Positions 16,644 to 26,221 are shown, counted from the stretch's first letter. The stretch is DNA of 64,000 nt from an uncultured Bacteroidales bacterium (GCA_900316675.1 ONDR01000003.1:1-64000); one strand, 5' to 3'. Notes: generated from the sequence alone by a model not told the origin. Numbers and translations are program-made.

Positions 16644-18833
16644 ATGGATAATCTATTCTATTTAGTGCCCGCAGCCGCTATTTTGGCGCTTTTTTTTGCC
16701 TGGTACTTCTTCAGGCAGATGATGAAAGAAAGTGAGGGTACTGTAACCATGAAAGAAATCGCACAGTACGTGCGAGAGGGAGCGATGGCCTATCTTAAAC
16801 AACAGTACAGGGTTGTTGTGATAGTCTTTATTGTGCTGGCATTATTCTTTGCCGTTCTGGCATACGGCTTCGGCATACAGAACTCCTGGGTTCCGTTCGC
16901 CTTCTTAACCGGAGGCTTCTTCAGCGGCCTTGCCGGCTTCGTTGGCATGAAAACGGCCACCTATGCGTCTGCACGTACCGCCAATGCCACCATGCGCAGC
17001 CTTAACAGCGGTCTTAAGATTGCCTTCCGCAGCGGTGCCGTTATGGGTCTTACCGTTGTGGGCCTGGGCCTTCTGGACATCTCTATCTGGTGGAAGGTGC
17101 TGGACTTCTTTGTGAAGGATGCCGACACCAGCCATAAACTTGTGGTTATTACTACCACGATGCTGACCTTTGGTATGGGTGCATCTACGCAGGCCCTCTT
17201 CGCCCGTGTGGGTGGCGGTATCTATACAAAGGCTGCCGATGTGGGTGCTGATATCGTTGGAAAGGTAGAGCAGGATATTCCCGAGGACGACCCTCGCAAC
17301 CCGGCCACCATCGCAGACAATGTCGGTGATAATGTGGGCGATGTTGCCGGTATGGGCGCAGACCTTTACGAATCTTATTGCGGTTCCATCCTTGCGACCA
17401 TGGCCCTTGGCGCATCCGCTTTCTTTGGAGATACGGGCATGCAGATGAAGGCTATCATCGCTCCGATGGTAATCGCTGCTCTTGGCGTAGTATTCTCTAT
17501 ATTAGGTATTTACGCGGTTCGTACCAACGAGGGCGCATCGCTGCAGAAACTGCTCAAATCCCTTAGCATAGGAACCAACCTTAGCGCCGTTCTTATTGGT
17601 GTCGCCACCTTTGGCATCTTCTATGTCATTGGCTTCGAGAACTGGTGGCAGCTGTCATTGTCCGTTGTTTCCGGCCTTTTAGCAGGCGTTATTATTGGTA
17701 AGATTACAGAGTATTTTACTTCTCATTCCTATAAACCTACCCGCAAGCTGGCAGATAGCGCCAAGACCGGCCCTGCAACTGTTATTATCGAGGGCGTTGG
17801 CCTGGGTATGATTTCTACCGCAATTCCGGTGCTTACCATTGCCGTAGCCATTGTGCTTTCTTATGGCTTTGCAACTGGCTTCAGCTTTAATACGGCCCTT
17901 CTTAGCAATGGTCTGTACGGTATTTCAATCGCAGCTGTAGGTATGCTTTCAACCCTTGGAATCACCCTTGCTACTGATGCCTACGGTCCTATCGCAGACA
18001 ATGCCGGTGGTAATGCCCAGATGAGCGAGCTTGACCCGTCAGTTCGTGAGAAGACAGACGTTCTGGATGCCCTTGGCAATACTACCGCTGCTACCGGAAA
18101 GGGCTTTGCCATTGGCTCCGCTGCTCTTACCGCCCTGGCCCTGTTGGCTTCGTATATAGAGGAAATTAAGATTGGCTTCGGCCATATCGCAGAGAAGGGT
18201 GGGGAACTGGCAGAGCAGTTCTATCAACTGGCACATGCAAGTATCACTGATATTGTAGAGCATTTCAACATCACCCTTATGAATCCTGTGGTTCTGGTGG
18301 GTATATTCATCGGTTCCATGATGGCCTTCCTGTTCTGCGGAATGACAATGAATTCCGTGGGCCGTGCGGCTTCAAAGATGGTTCTAGAGGTTCGCCGTCA
18401 GTTCCGTGAGATTACCGGAATTCTTGAAGGTAAGCAGCGTCCGGACTATACTTCCTGCGTGAAGATCTCTACCAAGGCTGCTCAGCACGAGATGGTGCTT
18501 CCTTCTGTCCTTGCTATTATTGCTCCGGTGCTTGTAGGTGTTGTTCTTGGCCCTGCGGGCGTGGTTGGTCTTCTGGCCGGCGGTCTGGGTGCAGGCTTCG
18601 TCCTGGCTATTTTCCTGGCCAATTCAGGCGGTGCCTGGGACAATGCCAAGAAGTACGTAGAGGAAGGTAACTTCGGTGGCAAGAATTCAGATTGTCACAA
18701 GGCTACCATTGTTGGTGATACTGTAGGTGATCCGTTCAAGGATACCAGCGGCCCGTCCCTGAATATCCTTATCAAGCTCATGAGCATGGTTTCCATCGTA
18801 ATGGCCGGCCTGACAGTGTTGATTCACGGATAA
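16644..18833 (+). CDS. hppA: Membrane-bound ion-translocating pyrophosphatase
   Basis: A 729-residue integral membrane protein with about 16 membrane helices. It couples pyrophosphate hydrolysis to H+ or Na+ export. The signature region around residue 198 ([20 protein letters not shown]) and [19 protein letters not shown] supply the Mg-pyrophosphate ligands. [10 protein letters not shown] near residue 478 has Ala where potassium-independent enzymes have Lys, which points to the K+-dependent type. Members from Bacteroides include Na+ and dual Na+/H+ pumps, so the transported ion cannot be fixed here. The gene is monocistronic and ends at a terminator. Confidence 0.95.
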   Translation: MDNLFYLVPAAAILALFFAWYFFRQMMKESEGTVTMKEIAQYVREGAMAYLKQQYRVVVIVFIVLALFFAVLAYGFGIQNSWVPFAFLTGGFFSGLAGFVGMKTATYASARTANATMRSLNSGLKIAFRSGAVMGLTVVGLGLLDISIWWKVLDFFVKDADTSHKLVVITTTMLTFGMGASTQALFARVGGGIYTKAADVGADIVGKVEQDIPEDDPRNPATIADNVGDNVGDVAGMGADLYESYCGSILATMALGASAFFGDTGMQMKAIIAPMVIAALGVVFSILGIYAVRTNEGASLQKLLKSLSIGTNLSAVLIGVATFGIFYVIGFENWWQLSLSVVSGLLAGVIIGKITEYFTSHSYKPTRKLADSAKTGPATVIIEGVGLGMISTAIPVLTIAVAIVLSYGFATGFSFNTALLSNGLYGISIAAVGMLSTLGITLATDAYGPIADNAGGNAQMSELDPSVREKTDVLDALGNTTAATGKGFAIGSAALTALALLASYIEEIKIGFGHIAEKGGELAEQFYQLAHASITDIVEHFNITLMNPVVLVGIFIGSMMAFLFCGMTMNSVGRAASKMVLEVRRQFREITGILEGKQRPDYTSCVKISTKAAQHEMVLPSVLAIIAPVLVGVVLGPAGVVGLLAGGLGAGFVLAIFLANSGGAWDNAKKYVEEGNFGGKNSDCHKATIVGDTVGDPFKDTSGPSLNILIKLMSMVSIVMAGLTVLIHG

Positions 18834-18837
18834 TATT

Positions 18838-18866
18838 AATCGGCTCCCGAATGGGGGCCGATTATT
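18838..18866 (+). terminator. Intrinsic terminator of hppA
   Basis: Arms 18838-18844 (AATCGGC) and 18857-18863 (GCCGATT) close a hairpin with further C/G pairing inside. An AT-rich tail follows. It lies 4 bases after the hppA stop and 12 bases before the next start. Confidence 0.75.
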
Positions 18867-18878
18867 AAAATACAGACT

Positions 18879-19610
18879 ATGAAAAAGTTCTTTCTGATAC
18901 TAAGTTTGTGCGCAGGGCTGAGTGCGGGCCTGTGGGCACAGGAATATGAGCCTTATCTTTCCGAGGCCGACGTTACCAGTTCAGTTAAGCTGCTGCCTCC
19001 GCCGCCTGCCGAAGGCTCCATTGAATTCCTTATGGACAAAATCGCTTACTGGGAGTACTACAGGCTTCGTTTCGCCGACACGGCAAGAGTCAGGCAGGCT
19101 CTGATAGACGCTGATATGAGCGATAAGGTTCTGCTTCAGTTTAAGGAGTCTTTCGGCCTTGAGATTACCAAAGAAAAGATGCCGGAAACGTATCTGCTTC
19201 TTATGCGCTCCAAAGAGTGTTTCGGTTCAAGTGGAAGCAATGAGGCTAAACGCACGTACAAGCGAACACGTCCTTTCGTTTACTTCAACTCTCACACAAT
19301 AGATCCAGATCATGAAGAGTGGCTTAAATATAACTACTCGTACCCCAGCGGCCACACTGCAAACTTCTTTGGTATGGCATATATTCTTATAGATTTGCGT
19401 CCTGAGTGCCGTGAGGTCTTGCAGAAAAGAGCCGAGCAGGGAGGTATTTCGCGCGCAATTTATGGTGCCCACTGGGTATCTGACCTTATGGCCGGCCGCA
19501 CTGTCGCCGGTTCCGTTTTTGAGATACTAAAACGCAATCCAGAGTACCAAAAGCAGTTTAAAAAGGCTCAGGAAGAGGTTAACCGCGCAATAAATCTGCA
19601 AAAAAATTAA
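18879..19610 (+). CDS. Secreted PAP2-family acid phosphatase
   Basis: A 243-residue exported protein with an N-terminal signal peptide (MKKFFLILSLCAGLSAGLWAQ). The three phosphatase motifs are present: K-R-T-x-x-R-P (near residue 126), PSGHT (near residue 155) and RAIYGAHWVSD (near residue 190), including the His nucleophile and Asp relay. It probably hydrolyses phosphomonoesters in the periplasm, as class A acid phosphatases do. A phospholipid or undecaprenyl-pyrophosphate substrate is less likely because no membrane helices follow the signal peptide. Confidence 0.88.
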   Translation: MKKFFLILSLCAGLSAGLWAQEYEPYLSEADVTSSVKLLPPPPAEGSIEFLMDKIAYWEYYRLRFADTARVRQALIDADMSDKVLLQFKESFGLEITKEKMPETYLLLMRSKECFGSSGSNEAKRTYKRTRPFVYFNSHTIDPDHEEWLKYNYSYPSGHTANFFGMAYILIDLRPECREVLQKRAEQGGISRAIYGAHWVSDLMAGRTVAGSVFEILKRNPEYQKQFKKAQEEVNRAINLQKN

Positions 19611-19616
19611 AAAAAA

Positions 19617-19647
19617 TTTGCAGGTTACGAAAATTGCCGTATCTTTG
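19617..19647 (+). promoter_or_regulatory. Promoter of tRNA-Gly
   Basis: TTTG at 19617-19620 and TATCTTTG at 19640-19647 are separated by exactly 19 bases, a perfect Bacteroidota primary promoter. The tRNA begins 31 bases downstream. Confidence 0.85.
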
Positions 19648-19678
19648 CAATCCCGTTTCACCAAGCACGGGATTTAAC

Positions 19679-19754
<76 letters not shown>

Positions 19755-19757
19755 AAA

Positions 19758-19792
19758 AGGGTGACGCATTTGATGCGCCACCCTAATTTTTT
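19758..19792 (+). terminator. Intrinsic terminator after tRNA-Gly
   Basis: Outer arms AGGGTG (19758-19763) and CACCCT (19779-19784), inner arms CGCAT (19765-19769) and ATGCG (19773-19777), then a run of six T ending at 19792. Confidence 0.9.
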
Positions 19793-19820
19793 GTATATAA
19801 TTCATTATATTTGCGCTACT

Positions 19821-20318
19821 ATGAAACACTTTACCATACTTTCGATAATGGCATTAGCCCTGATCCTGTTTACCGGCTGCGGCGTAATCAAGCAAACCCC
19901 GGAGGAAAAGAGGGCCGAGGAAGAACGCGTTGCAAGAGTCGTTAAGGATAATCTGGACAAGCGCTCTTATAAGATAGACGTGAACTATATGATTCCGACA
20001 CGATGGGCTGCCAGCGAAGTTCGTGGCTACTATATCATTGTGGACAGCACGGTTATAAAATCAAAGCTCCCTTATGCCGGAATTGCGCACTCCGTAGCCA
20101 TCGAGAAATCAAAAGGACTTACTTTCACGGATAATATTTTGGAATATCACGATAGCGGGCGCACTGCCAACGGACGTCACATTTCCATCACCGTAAAAAC
20201 CAACGAAGACCTTTATGATTATAAGTTAATCGTCTTTGATGACGGAATCGTCGATATCCACGTTCACTGCCGAAAACTAAGCGATATTAGCTATCGTGGC
20301 GAAGTCAACACTCGTTGA
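19821..20318 (+). CDS. DUF4251 lipoprotein
   Basis: A 165-residue lipoprotein. The signal peptide ends in the lipobox LFTGC. The mature part carries the Bacteroidota DUF4251 signatures: YKIDVNYMIPTRW near the start and LPYAGIAHSVA in the middle. Function is unknown. The ATG at 19821 is used because it opens the signal peptide; the open frame upstream reads through the tRNA. A TATATTTG box at 19806-19813 ends 7 bases before the ATG. The 3' end overlaps the convergent gene at 20305 by 14 bases. Confidence 0.85.
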   Translation: MKHFTILSIMALALILFTGCGVIKQTPEEKRAEEERVARVVKDNLDKRSYKIDVNYMIPTRWAASEVRGYYIIVDSTVIKSKLPYAGIAHSVAIEKSKGLTFTDNILEYHDSGRTANGRHISITVKTNEDLYDYKLIVFDDGIVDIHVHCRKLSDISYRGEVNTR

Positions 20319-20859
20319 ACCAAGCGACAATCTTAATGATTAACCCGTTTTTATCCAAAACGTAATATAATACTACATCATTTAGATTTGTTTTATCAGC
20401 GTAGTCATAGACGTTTGGATCATTTTCTGAACGCTTAATTACAATATTATCATTTATTGGCTGAGCTGGTTTCTGGCCGACGCGTAAGCCTCCTTTAAAC
20501 CACTCTTTGGATGACGAAAACCGAGAAGATACCAACTCGTACCCCATAAGATACCCTTCCTCAAAATCGAGTTTGTCTCCACTTTCCAACGTGACGTCAA
20601 AACAATGCATACCGTTGCATTCGCCATAATACTCTTTATACTCTTTGATTTTACCGAAGGTTTTCTCAATACATCGGATCACTATCTCTTTTCTCTCCGG
20701 AGTCATCATGGGCGGGTCGGCCGGAAGTGCAGTCATAGCAAAGCTGGGTAAGCCGGTATGAAACACCTGACTTCCGTATTTTACATTACCGACACTTTGT
20801 GCAGAAGCCGTAATCTCCAATAAAAAGAGAACGGCGATAGAAGCTAGGAAGCGACTCAT
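20305..20859 (-). CDS. Exported protein of unknown function
   Basis: A 184-residue protein with a signal peptide (MSRFLASIAVLFLLEITASAQ) and a soluble mature part that I do not recognise. Two cysteines (ECNGMHCFDV) may form a disulfide. It is the last gene of the leftward pheS operon and starts on the last base of the preceding stop codon (TAATG), which indicates translational coupling. Its end overlaps the DUF4251 gene on the opposite strand by 14 bases. Confidence 0.65.
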   Translation of the reverse strand: MSRFLASIAVLFLLEITASAQSVGNVKYGSQVFHTGLPSFAMTALPADPPMMTPERKEIVIRCIEKTFGKIKEYKEYYGECNGMHCFDVTLESGDKLDFEEGYLMGYELVSSRFSSSKEWFKGGLRVGQKPAQPINDNIVIKRSENDPNVYDYADKTNLNDVVLYYVLDKNGLIIKIVAWFNEC

Positions 20860-21332
20860 TATTCGTTGCTGTTCTGGTAGCGGTAGGCCAGTTCTTCGCA
20901 GAAGAAACGCTGCTTGGGGCCTTCGCCGGTAATGCGGTTGAAGAGTTTGTCGAAGGGCAGGGTGAATACATGGCCGAAGATGCCAAACGACAGGTATCCG
21001 CCCACCTGGGTGCGGCCAACGCTGAACAGGCCGTAATTGTTAACCTTTACGGCACCGTCAACCATAATGCGGACCAGACCACCGGCAAACATAGAAACGC
21101 CGCTGATCACTTTATCTGTGTTCAGATTCTTCTTGGCCAGGGAATCCTCCAACTCCTGATACTGATCCTTGTCAAAGACAGTATTCTTGATGTAGTCGTG
21201 AACCTTGGTCTTGGCGCCATCTACAAGCTGCTCAGAGATAACCGAAACGTGTTTTGTGCGGTCCGGATTTGTGAAGTATGCCAGCAGAAAAACTGCGGCA
21301 ATGATCAGGATCGGTTTGTAAGACTTTTTCAT
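20859..21332 (-). CDS. Membrane-anchored protein of unknown function
   Basis: A 157-residue protein with one N-terminal membrane segment (YKPILIIAAVFLLAYFTNP). The rest appears soluble and faces the periplasm. The ATG at 21332 (MKKSYKP) is preferred over an upstream TTG. I do not recognise the family; the NPDRTKH... beginning resembles small conserved proteins of the DUF4359 type, but only weakly. It is downstream of pheS in the same operon. Confidence 0.6.
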   Translation of the reverse strand: MKKSYKPILIIAAVFLLAYFTNPDRTKHVSVISEQLVDGAKTKVHDYIKNTVFDKDQYQELEDSLAKKNLNTDKVISGVSMFAGGLVRIMVDGAVKVNNYGLFSVGRTQVGGYLSFGIFGHVFTLPFDKLFNRITGEGPKQRFFCEELAYRYQNSNE

Positions 21333-21349
21333 TGGCGCCAAAATTTAAG

Positions 21350-22384
21350 TTAAACGTCTATGCAATTGGTGAACTCGCGCAGGAAGCGCATATCGTTCTC
21401 GAAGTAATGCCTTAAGTCGTTAACCTGCCACTTGAGCATGGCCATACGCTCTATACCCATACCAAAGGCGAAGCCGCTGTACTTCTTGGAGTCTATGCCG
21501 CTGGCCTCCAGCACGTTAGGGTCAACCATACCGCAGCCCAGAATCTCCAGCCAACCGGTACCTTTGCAGATGTTGCAGCCCTTGCCGTGGCAAATGTTGC
21601 AGCTAACATCAACCTCTGCTGAAGGCTCCGTGAACGGGAAGTAAGAAGGACGCATGCGAATCTGGGTGTCCGGGCCGAACATCTCTCTTGCAAACAGCAG
21701 AATAGCCTGCTTAAGGTCTGCGAAAGTCACATTCTCATCTATATAAAGACCTTCGATCTGATGGAAAATGCAATGCGCGCGGGCAGAAATAGCCTCGTTG
21801 CGGAACACACGACCGGGGCAGATCACGCGGATAGGCGGCTGCATCTTTTCCATGGTACGAACCTGCACGCTGGAAGTATGAGTACGCAGCAGCAGCGGGT
21901 TCAGGTGGCCGTTGGAAACAAAGAAAGTATCCTGCATATCCCTGGCCGGATGGTTGGGAGGGAAGTTGAGGGCCTCGAATACGTGGTAGTCGTCCTCTAT
22001 CTCAGGACCTTCCGCTACGTCGTAACCGAACTTGCGGAAGATATTGACCACCTGCTCCCTGGCGATTGAAACAGGGTGGCGGGAACCAAGTGTGTGGGGC
22101 TCTCCCGGCATGGTGACGTCGTCACCTGAACCGGCTGCGGAGCCTGAAGCGGCCGCAGCTGCCTTCAGTTCCTCTATCTTTGCAGTAGCATCCTTTTTAA
22201 GGATGTTAAGTTTCTGTCCGAATTCCCTTTTGAGCTCCGGAGCGATGGTGCGGAACTCGTCAAAGAGCTGAGTAATCTCTCCCTTCTTTCCAAGCAGGCG
22301 TACCCTTGCTTCTTCTACTTCTTTTTCTGTTTTGCACTGAAGCGCTTTCAGCTCTTCGGTAATCTTTTCAATTCGCTCTTTCAT
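21350..22384 (-). CDS. pheS: Phenylalanine--tRNA ligase alpha subunit
   Basis: A 344-residue catalytic subunit of the (alpha-beta)2 enzyme that charges tRNA-Phe. An N-terminal coiled coil (residues 1 to about 80) binds tRNA. The class II core shows motif 2 (RVFRNEAISARAHCIFHQIEG) and motif 3 (GFAFGMGIERMAML). CNICHGKGCNICKGTGW carries the cysteine cluster seen in many Bacteroidota PheS. pheT is not adjacent. Confidence 0.96.
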   Translation of the reverse strand: MKERIEKITEELKALQCKTEKEVEEARVRLLGKKGEITQLFDEFRTIAPELKREFGQKLNILKKDATAKIEELKAAAAASGSAAGSGDDVTMPGEPHTLGSRHPVSIAREQVVNIFRKFGYDVAEGPEIEDDYHVFEALNFPPNHPARDMQDTFFVSNGHLNPLLLRTHTSSVQVRTMEKMQPPIRVICPGRVFRNEAISARAHCIFHQIEGLYIDENVTFADLKQAILLFAREMFGPDTQIRMRPSYFPFTEPSAEVDVSCNICHGKGCNICKGTGWLEILGCGMVDPNVLEASGIDSKKYSGFAFGMGIERMAMLKWQVNDLRHYFENDMRFLREFTNCIDV

Positions 22385-22396
22385 ATTTTGTGTTTT

Positions 22397-22825
22397 CTAT
22401 TCCGATATTTCCTTGTTTGCCTTAGCTATCTTTGCTCTGCGCTTTTCCCTCTCTTTCTGGGACTTTCCTGCGCCCATTTTAAGGTATTTCTTCCACTGGG
22501 CGGGGGTGAACCACTTCTTGAAGGAATTGTCTATCTGTTCCATCCACTTGTCCTGGATGTCGCGGTACATGTCGTAGTTGCCAACCTTTGCGGCCTGCAT
22601 CTCCTTGAGCTCTGCCTCAAGGGCGGCAAAATCATGCTGAAGGGTGGAATCTACGTAAAATACCTGCCAGTCTTCAAGTTTCAGGGCATTTTCAAGGTGC
22701 TCCGTCTCTGTTGCGGCCAGTTCTTCGGGGGTGGGCTGCTTTTCCGGATTCTGTGCCGATGCTGCGGTACAGAAGGCGACAAATATTGCCATGCAAAGGG
22801 CGGTGAAACTTATAAGCTTTTTCAT
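22397..22825 (-). CDS. Small secreted helical protein of unknown function
   Basis: A 142-residue protein with a signal peptide (MKKLISFTALCMAIFVAFCTAASAQ). The mature part is helical and rich in charged residues, ending in a lysine/arginine-rich tail. I do not recognise a family. It lies 12 bases upstream of pheS and probably shares its transcript. The start codon lies within the divergent promoter region of the C69 dipeptidase gene. Confidence 0.65.
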   Translation of the reverse strand: MKKLISFTALCMAIFVAFCTAASAQNPEKQPTPEELAATETEHLENALKLEDWQVFYVDSTLQHDFAALEAELKEMQAAKVGNYDMYRDIQDKWMEQIDNSFKKWFTPAQWKKYLKMGAGKSQKEREKRRAKIAKANKEISE

Positions 22826-22850
22826 TTTAGCACAATTTTTTATAGCTTTG
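22820..22850 (+). promoter_or_regulatory. Likely promoter of the C69 dipeptidase gene
   Basis: TAGCTTTG at 22843-22850 matches the -7 consensus. TTTC lies 19 bases upstream in the -33 position, with one mismatch. The start codon is 71 bases downstream. The region overlaps the start of the divergent small exported-protein gene. Confidence 0.5.
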
Positions 22851-22921
22851 CAAATCGCATCCGCCGGCTGGCGTAATGCAATAAGACTACAAATTTAGAA
22901 ATAAACATAAACATTTCAAAA

Positions 22922-24736
22922 ATGAAGGTTAAAACAATAATCGGAATGTTGGCAGCAAGCGCATTTCTTATGACCTCAATGGCTTGGAAATCAAATGCTT
23001 GTACCAATATTATCGTGACCAAAGGAGCAAGCGCAGACGGTTCTTTCATGGTTTCATATGCCGCAGATTCCCATCATTTGTTCGGTGAACTCTATTTCCA
23101 GGATGCAAAAGATTGGAAGCCCGGCAGCATGAGAGCCATCGTTGACTGGGATTCCGGCCGCTTCCTTGGAGAAATTGACCAGGTTTCCCACACATACAAG
23201 AGGGTAGGCAATATGAACGAGCATCAGCTCATTATTGGCGAAACTACCTATGGCGGCCGCCCTGAGCTTCATGACGCAAAGGGTGGAATCGACTATGGTT
23301 CACTTATTTACATCGCCCTTGAGCGTTGCCGTACTGCCCGCGAAGCCATTGAATGCATCACTGAACTTGCCAATACATACGGCTACTATTCCAGCGGCGA
23401 GTCCTTCTCTATCGTAGATAAGGAAGAGGCATGGATCCTTGAAATCATCGGAAAGGGTACCAACCTTCGTGGCGGACGCAACATCAACAAGGGCATTGTT
23501 TGGGTTGCAGTACGCGTTCCGGACGGCTATATTACCGCTCACGCCAACCAGGCCAGGATTTCCAAATTCCCCCTGAATGATCCTGACAACTGCCTCTATT
23601 CCAAGGACGTAATTTCATTCGCCCGCAAAAAAGGTTACTTCGAGGGCGAGGACGAGGACTTCAGCTTCTGCAATGCATATGCACCGCTCGATTTTGGTGC
23701 ACTTCGTGGCTGCGAGGCTCGTGTATGGAGCGCTTTCAACATCCTTTGCAACGGTTGGTTCACCTTTGAGGACGAGACCGGCCGCATGGTAACCAAGGAC
23801 GCATATTCTTACTTCGATTATGCTGTTGGTTCCAACCCCAAGAATCCTATGCCTTGGTGCGTCGCTCCCTCACGCAAGCTTACCGTTAAGGATGTTGCCG
23901 ATGCAATGAGAGACCACTACGAGGGTACTCCCATCGACATGACCCAGGACATCGGTGCCGGTGGAAACGCCCTTCCTTACAGATGGCGTCCTATGTACTT
24001 CGAGTACGATGGCAAGACCTACACCAACGAGCGTGCAATTGCTACCCAGCAGACCGGATTCTGGTTTGTAGGCCAGGCCCGCCCGGCCCTGCCGGACCTT
24101 ATTGGTGGCGTTATCTGGTTTGGCACTGACGATGCTGCAACTTCTTATCTGACACCTGTTTACACAAATACAACCGTTATTCCGGAGTGCTTCCGCGAGG
24201 GCAATGGCAACATGCTTAAGTACTCTCCTACAGCATCGTTCTGGCTGAACAACCGCGTTTCCAACGCATGCTATAAGATGTACGATATCATGGCTCCCTT
24301 CGTTCGCGAAAGGCTTGATAAGTTTGAACTGGAGCAACTTGAAGGCCTTAACGAGATTGACAAGCACGCACTTGAGATGTATGTTTCAATCGCGGAGAAG
24401 CAGAGCGAAAAGGCCAATAAGAAAGGCGAGAGCTACGATCCCAAGCGTGACACCGGAGAAGCCTTTGCAAGTGTAAAGAAATACCTTACAAAATACACTG
24501 TAGACACTGCCCAGAACCAGTTCAAGGCCTGGAAAGAGATGGAAGAAATCCTTCTTGTCAAGTTCATTGACGGCAACATCAAGGCTCAGAACGAGGACGG
24601 CACTTTCGTCCACAACGAGTACACGGAGACCATTCCCGACGGCCTTAAGTACGGCGGTTACAACGAGACCTGGAAGGCTGCTGTTGCCACCCAGAACGGT
24701 GAAGTTCTTGAGGTAAAAGAGTTTAAGGCAGAATAG
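22922..24736 (+). CDS. C69-family dipeptidase
   Basis: A 604-residue exported peptidase of family C69 (Ntn-hydrolase fold). After a signal peptide the mature chain begins at Cys27 in the sequence ACTNIIVTKGASADGS. This N-terminal Cys is the expected nucleophile after processing. It likely cleaves dipeptides in the periplasm, in keeping with the peptide-based metabolism of many Bacteroidales. The gene is monocistronic and converges with the ATPase gene with only two bases between the stop codons. Confidence 0.9.
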   Translation: MKVKTIIGMLAASAFLMTSMAWKSNACTNIIVTKGASADGSFMVSYAADSHHLFGELYFQDAKDWKPGSMRAIVDWDSGRFLGEIDQVSHTYKRVGNMNEHQLIIGETTYGGRPELHDAKGGIDYGSLIYIALERCRTAREAIECITELANTYGYYSSGESFSIVDKEEAWILEIIGKGTNLRGGRNINKGIVWVAVRVPDGYITAHANQARISKFPLNDPDNCLYSKDVISFARKKGYFEGEDEDFSFCNAYAPLDFGALRGCEARVWSAFNILCNGWFTFEDETGRMVTKDAYSYFDYAVGSNPKNPMPWCVAPSRKLTVKDVADAMRDHYEGTPIDMTQDIGAGGNALPYRWRPMYFEYDGKTYTNERAIATQQTGFWFVGQARPALPDLIGGVIWFGTDDAATSYLTPVYTNTTVIPECFREGNGNMLKYSPTASFWLNNRVSNACYKMYDIMAPFVRERLDKFELEQLEGLNEIDKHALEMYVSIAEKQSEKANKKGESYDPKRDTGEAFASVKKYLTKYTVDTAQNQFKAWKEMEEILLVKFIDGNIKAQNEDGTFVHNEYTETIPDGLKYGGYNETWKAAVATQNGEVLEVKEFKAE

Positions 24737-24738
24737 TA

Positions 24739-26127
24739 CTACAGTACATCGTTAAGAGTAAACAGACGGGCATCTATCCCGTAACCCTTTAAAGGACCGT
24801 TCTTCAGGACATTGACCTGTTCCCAGAACGGTTCTTTTTTAAATTCCGATGCCTCAGGACAAACAGCAGCGACTACCGCCTTTTTGCCTCTAAGGCCCAC
24901 AATATCTATGGGAGAGATAATCTTTGGCTGTTCTTCTACCTTGTACTTGACAGTCTTCTGCTTGCTTATTCTTGCTTGTGCGGACCAGTCAGATCCCACG
25001 CTTGAGAATGTCTCTTCCTGGCGGAATTTCTGTATTAAATAATAGGTTAAATCCTCTTTCAGATAGGCCAGGAGCTTTGTTTTTGCGGTTTCTATACGCT
25101 CTTCCGGACTTAAGAGGAAGGATGCCGAATCGTCGGCCAGAATTAGTCTGAGCCACATACATAAGGCCGGATCTTGGATGTGGTAACGGACTATGCCCCT
25201 GCTTTCCGGACTGCTCAGCAGCGGACGGGTCTTATGGATAAGCTCGTACTCAGTTTCCAGTTTGGCCAGATGGCCGCCAATAACCATTCCTCCCAGCTTC
25301 TGTTCCATTTCTGCCTGGGACTTTACTCCCGTTGCAATCAGCTGAAGGATAGAAAGATAGGTGTCGGAATTCTTTCCCAATATGTGTCTTATTGACCTTT
25401 CCGTATCTACGGCAAAGGCCGATCCGTCCGCCAGTAGCAGCTGCAATATTTTTTCTGCAGTGTATGCTTTGGCCTCCAGCGCCGCCCTGACAAGGTTAGG
25501 CCTGCCGCCGGTCATCATGTAGAATGAAAACAAATCGAAGGGTTTAAGTTCTGTTTGCGTAGCCGCCGACTGCTGGATGCTGCGGACGGTTGCTATGCTT
25601 AGCGGCTCAATTTTAAAGACGGCGTCCGTAACATTTTTAAGCGGAGCGCCGGGGTTAAGGGCCAGTTCTTCCGCCGCCTTCTGCCCGTCGCAGATCAGCA
25701 CAAGATTCATCATTATTTTCTTGGGCTCCGTCCTCCATTTTTTAACAAGATGAGCTATGAAACCGGGCATTCTTTCCGGTATCTCCTGCACGTTTTCTAT
25801 GACCAGAGAGAAGGACCTTTTCCAGGCCTCATCGCAGAGGAAATCGAACAGCTCTGCAAGGGTGGAAATGGAGCGCGGGACAAAGACGCCCAGCTGCTTT
25901 GCGCAGTGTTTGCATTGCTCCTGTAAAGCCAGGGAATCGTTCTTTCCACCTATTGAAAGATACATGACGATGTCTTCTTTTAAGGCCTCCAAAACCAGCT
26001 TTTTCTTGCCCAAATAGTTGCGTCCGTAGACAAAGGAAAGGCGACGTCCGTCATTCTGTGCAAGCCATAGCTGTTTTCTTAATCCGTCAACTTCTATGTC
26101 CCTGTAGGGGTAATGCAAATTACTCAT
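24739..26127 (-). CDS. AAA-type ATPase of the archaeal-ATPase/DUF234 class, degenerate P-loop
   Basis: A 462-residue protein with the layout of the archaeal-type ATPase family: N-terminal P-loop domain, helical lid, a winged-helix segment (SDTYLSILQLIATGVKSQAE...), and a C-terminal nuclease-like DUF234 region. The Walker A reads GRNYLGKKKLV, with Lys where Ser/Thr should follow GK, and the Walker B reads FSLVIENVQEI instead of hhhhDE. Both substitutions suggest impaired ATP hydrolysis. The ATG at 26127 is used; it lies 3 bases after a TATATTTG box. The role is unknown. Confidence 0.75.
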   Translation of the reverse strand: MSNLHYPYRDIEVDGLRKQLWLAQNDGRRLSFVYGRNYLGKKKLVLEALKEDIVMYLSIGGKNDSLALQEQCKHCAKQLGVFVPRSISTLAELFDFLCDEAWKRSFSLVIENVQEIPERMPGFIAHLVKKWRTEPKKIMMNLVLICDGQKAAEELALNPGAPLKNVTDAVFKIEPLSIATVRSIQQSAATQTELKPFDLFSFYMMTGGRPNLVRAALEAKAYTAEKILQLLLADGSAFAVDTERSIRHILGKNSDTYLSILQLIATGVKSQAEMEQKLGGMVIGGHLAKLETEYELIHKTRPLLSSPESRGIVRYHIQDPALCMWLRLILADDSASFLLSPEERIETAKTKLLAYLKEDLTYYLIQKFRQEETFSSVGSDWSAQARISKQKTVKYKVEEQPKIISPIDIVGLRGKKAVVAAVCPEASEFKKEPFWEQVNVLKNGPLKGYGIDARLFTLNDVL

Positions 26128-26130
26128 AAC

Positions 26131-26160
26131 CAAATATATATAAAATAAATGCAACGCAAG
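26131..26160 (-). promoter_or_regulatory. Proximal promoter of the ATPase gene
   Basis: Minus strand: CTTG at 26160-26157, then 18 bases, then TATATTTG at 26138-26131. The ATG follows after three bases (GTT), so transcripts from here would be leaderless. The -33 box lies inside the palindrome at 26151-26179. Confidence 0.5.
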
Positions 26161-26179
26161 TTATTTTAACTTACGTTGC
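26151..26179. repeat. Palindrome between clpB and the ATPase gene
   Basis: Thirteen-base arms 26151-26163 and 26167-26179 (arm GCAACGCAAGTTA) pair with one G-T wobble around a three-base centre. On the minus strand it is followed by ATTTATTTT, so it may end clpB transcripts. It may equally form the first structure of a transcript started at the distal promoter at 26181-26211. Confidence 0.6.
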
Positions 26180-26180
26180 A

Positions 26181-26211
26181 CAAATATAGAATATTCTTTT
26201 GAATCGGGCAA
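26181..26211 (-). promoter_or_regulatory. Distal promoter of the ATPase gene
   Basis: Minus strand: TTG at 26211-26209 and TATATTTG at 26188-26181 with 20 bases between. Transcription would start at the palindrome 26151-26179 and give a short structured leader. Confidence 0.45.
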
Positions 26212-26221
26212 TACTTTGCCC
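26206..26221 (-). terminator. Short hairpin after clpB
   Basis: GGGCAA (26206-26211) and TTGCCC (26216-26221) form a 6-bp hairpin five bases beyond the clpB stop. There is no strong T-run on the minus strand, so termination here is uncertain. Confidence 0.4.
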
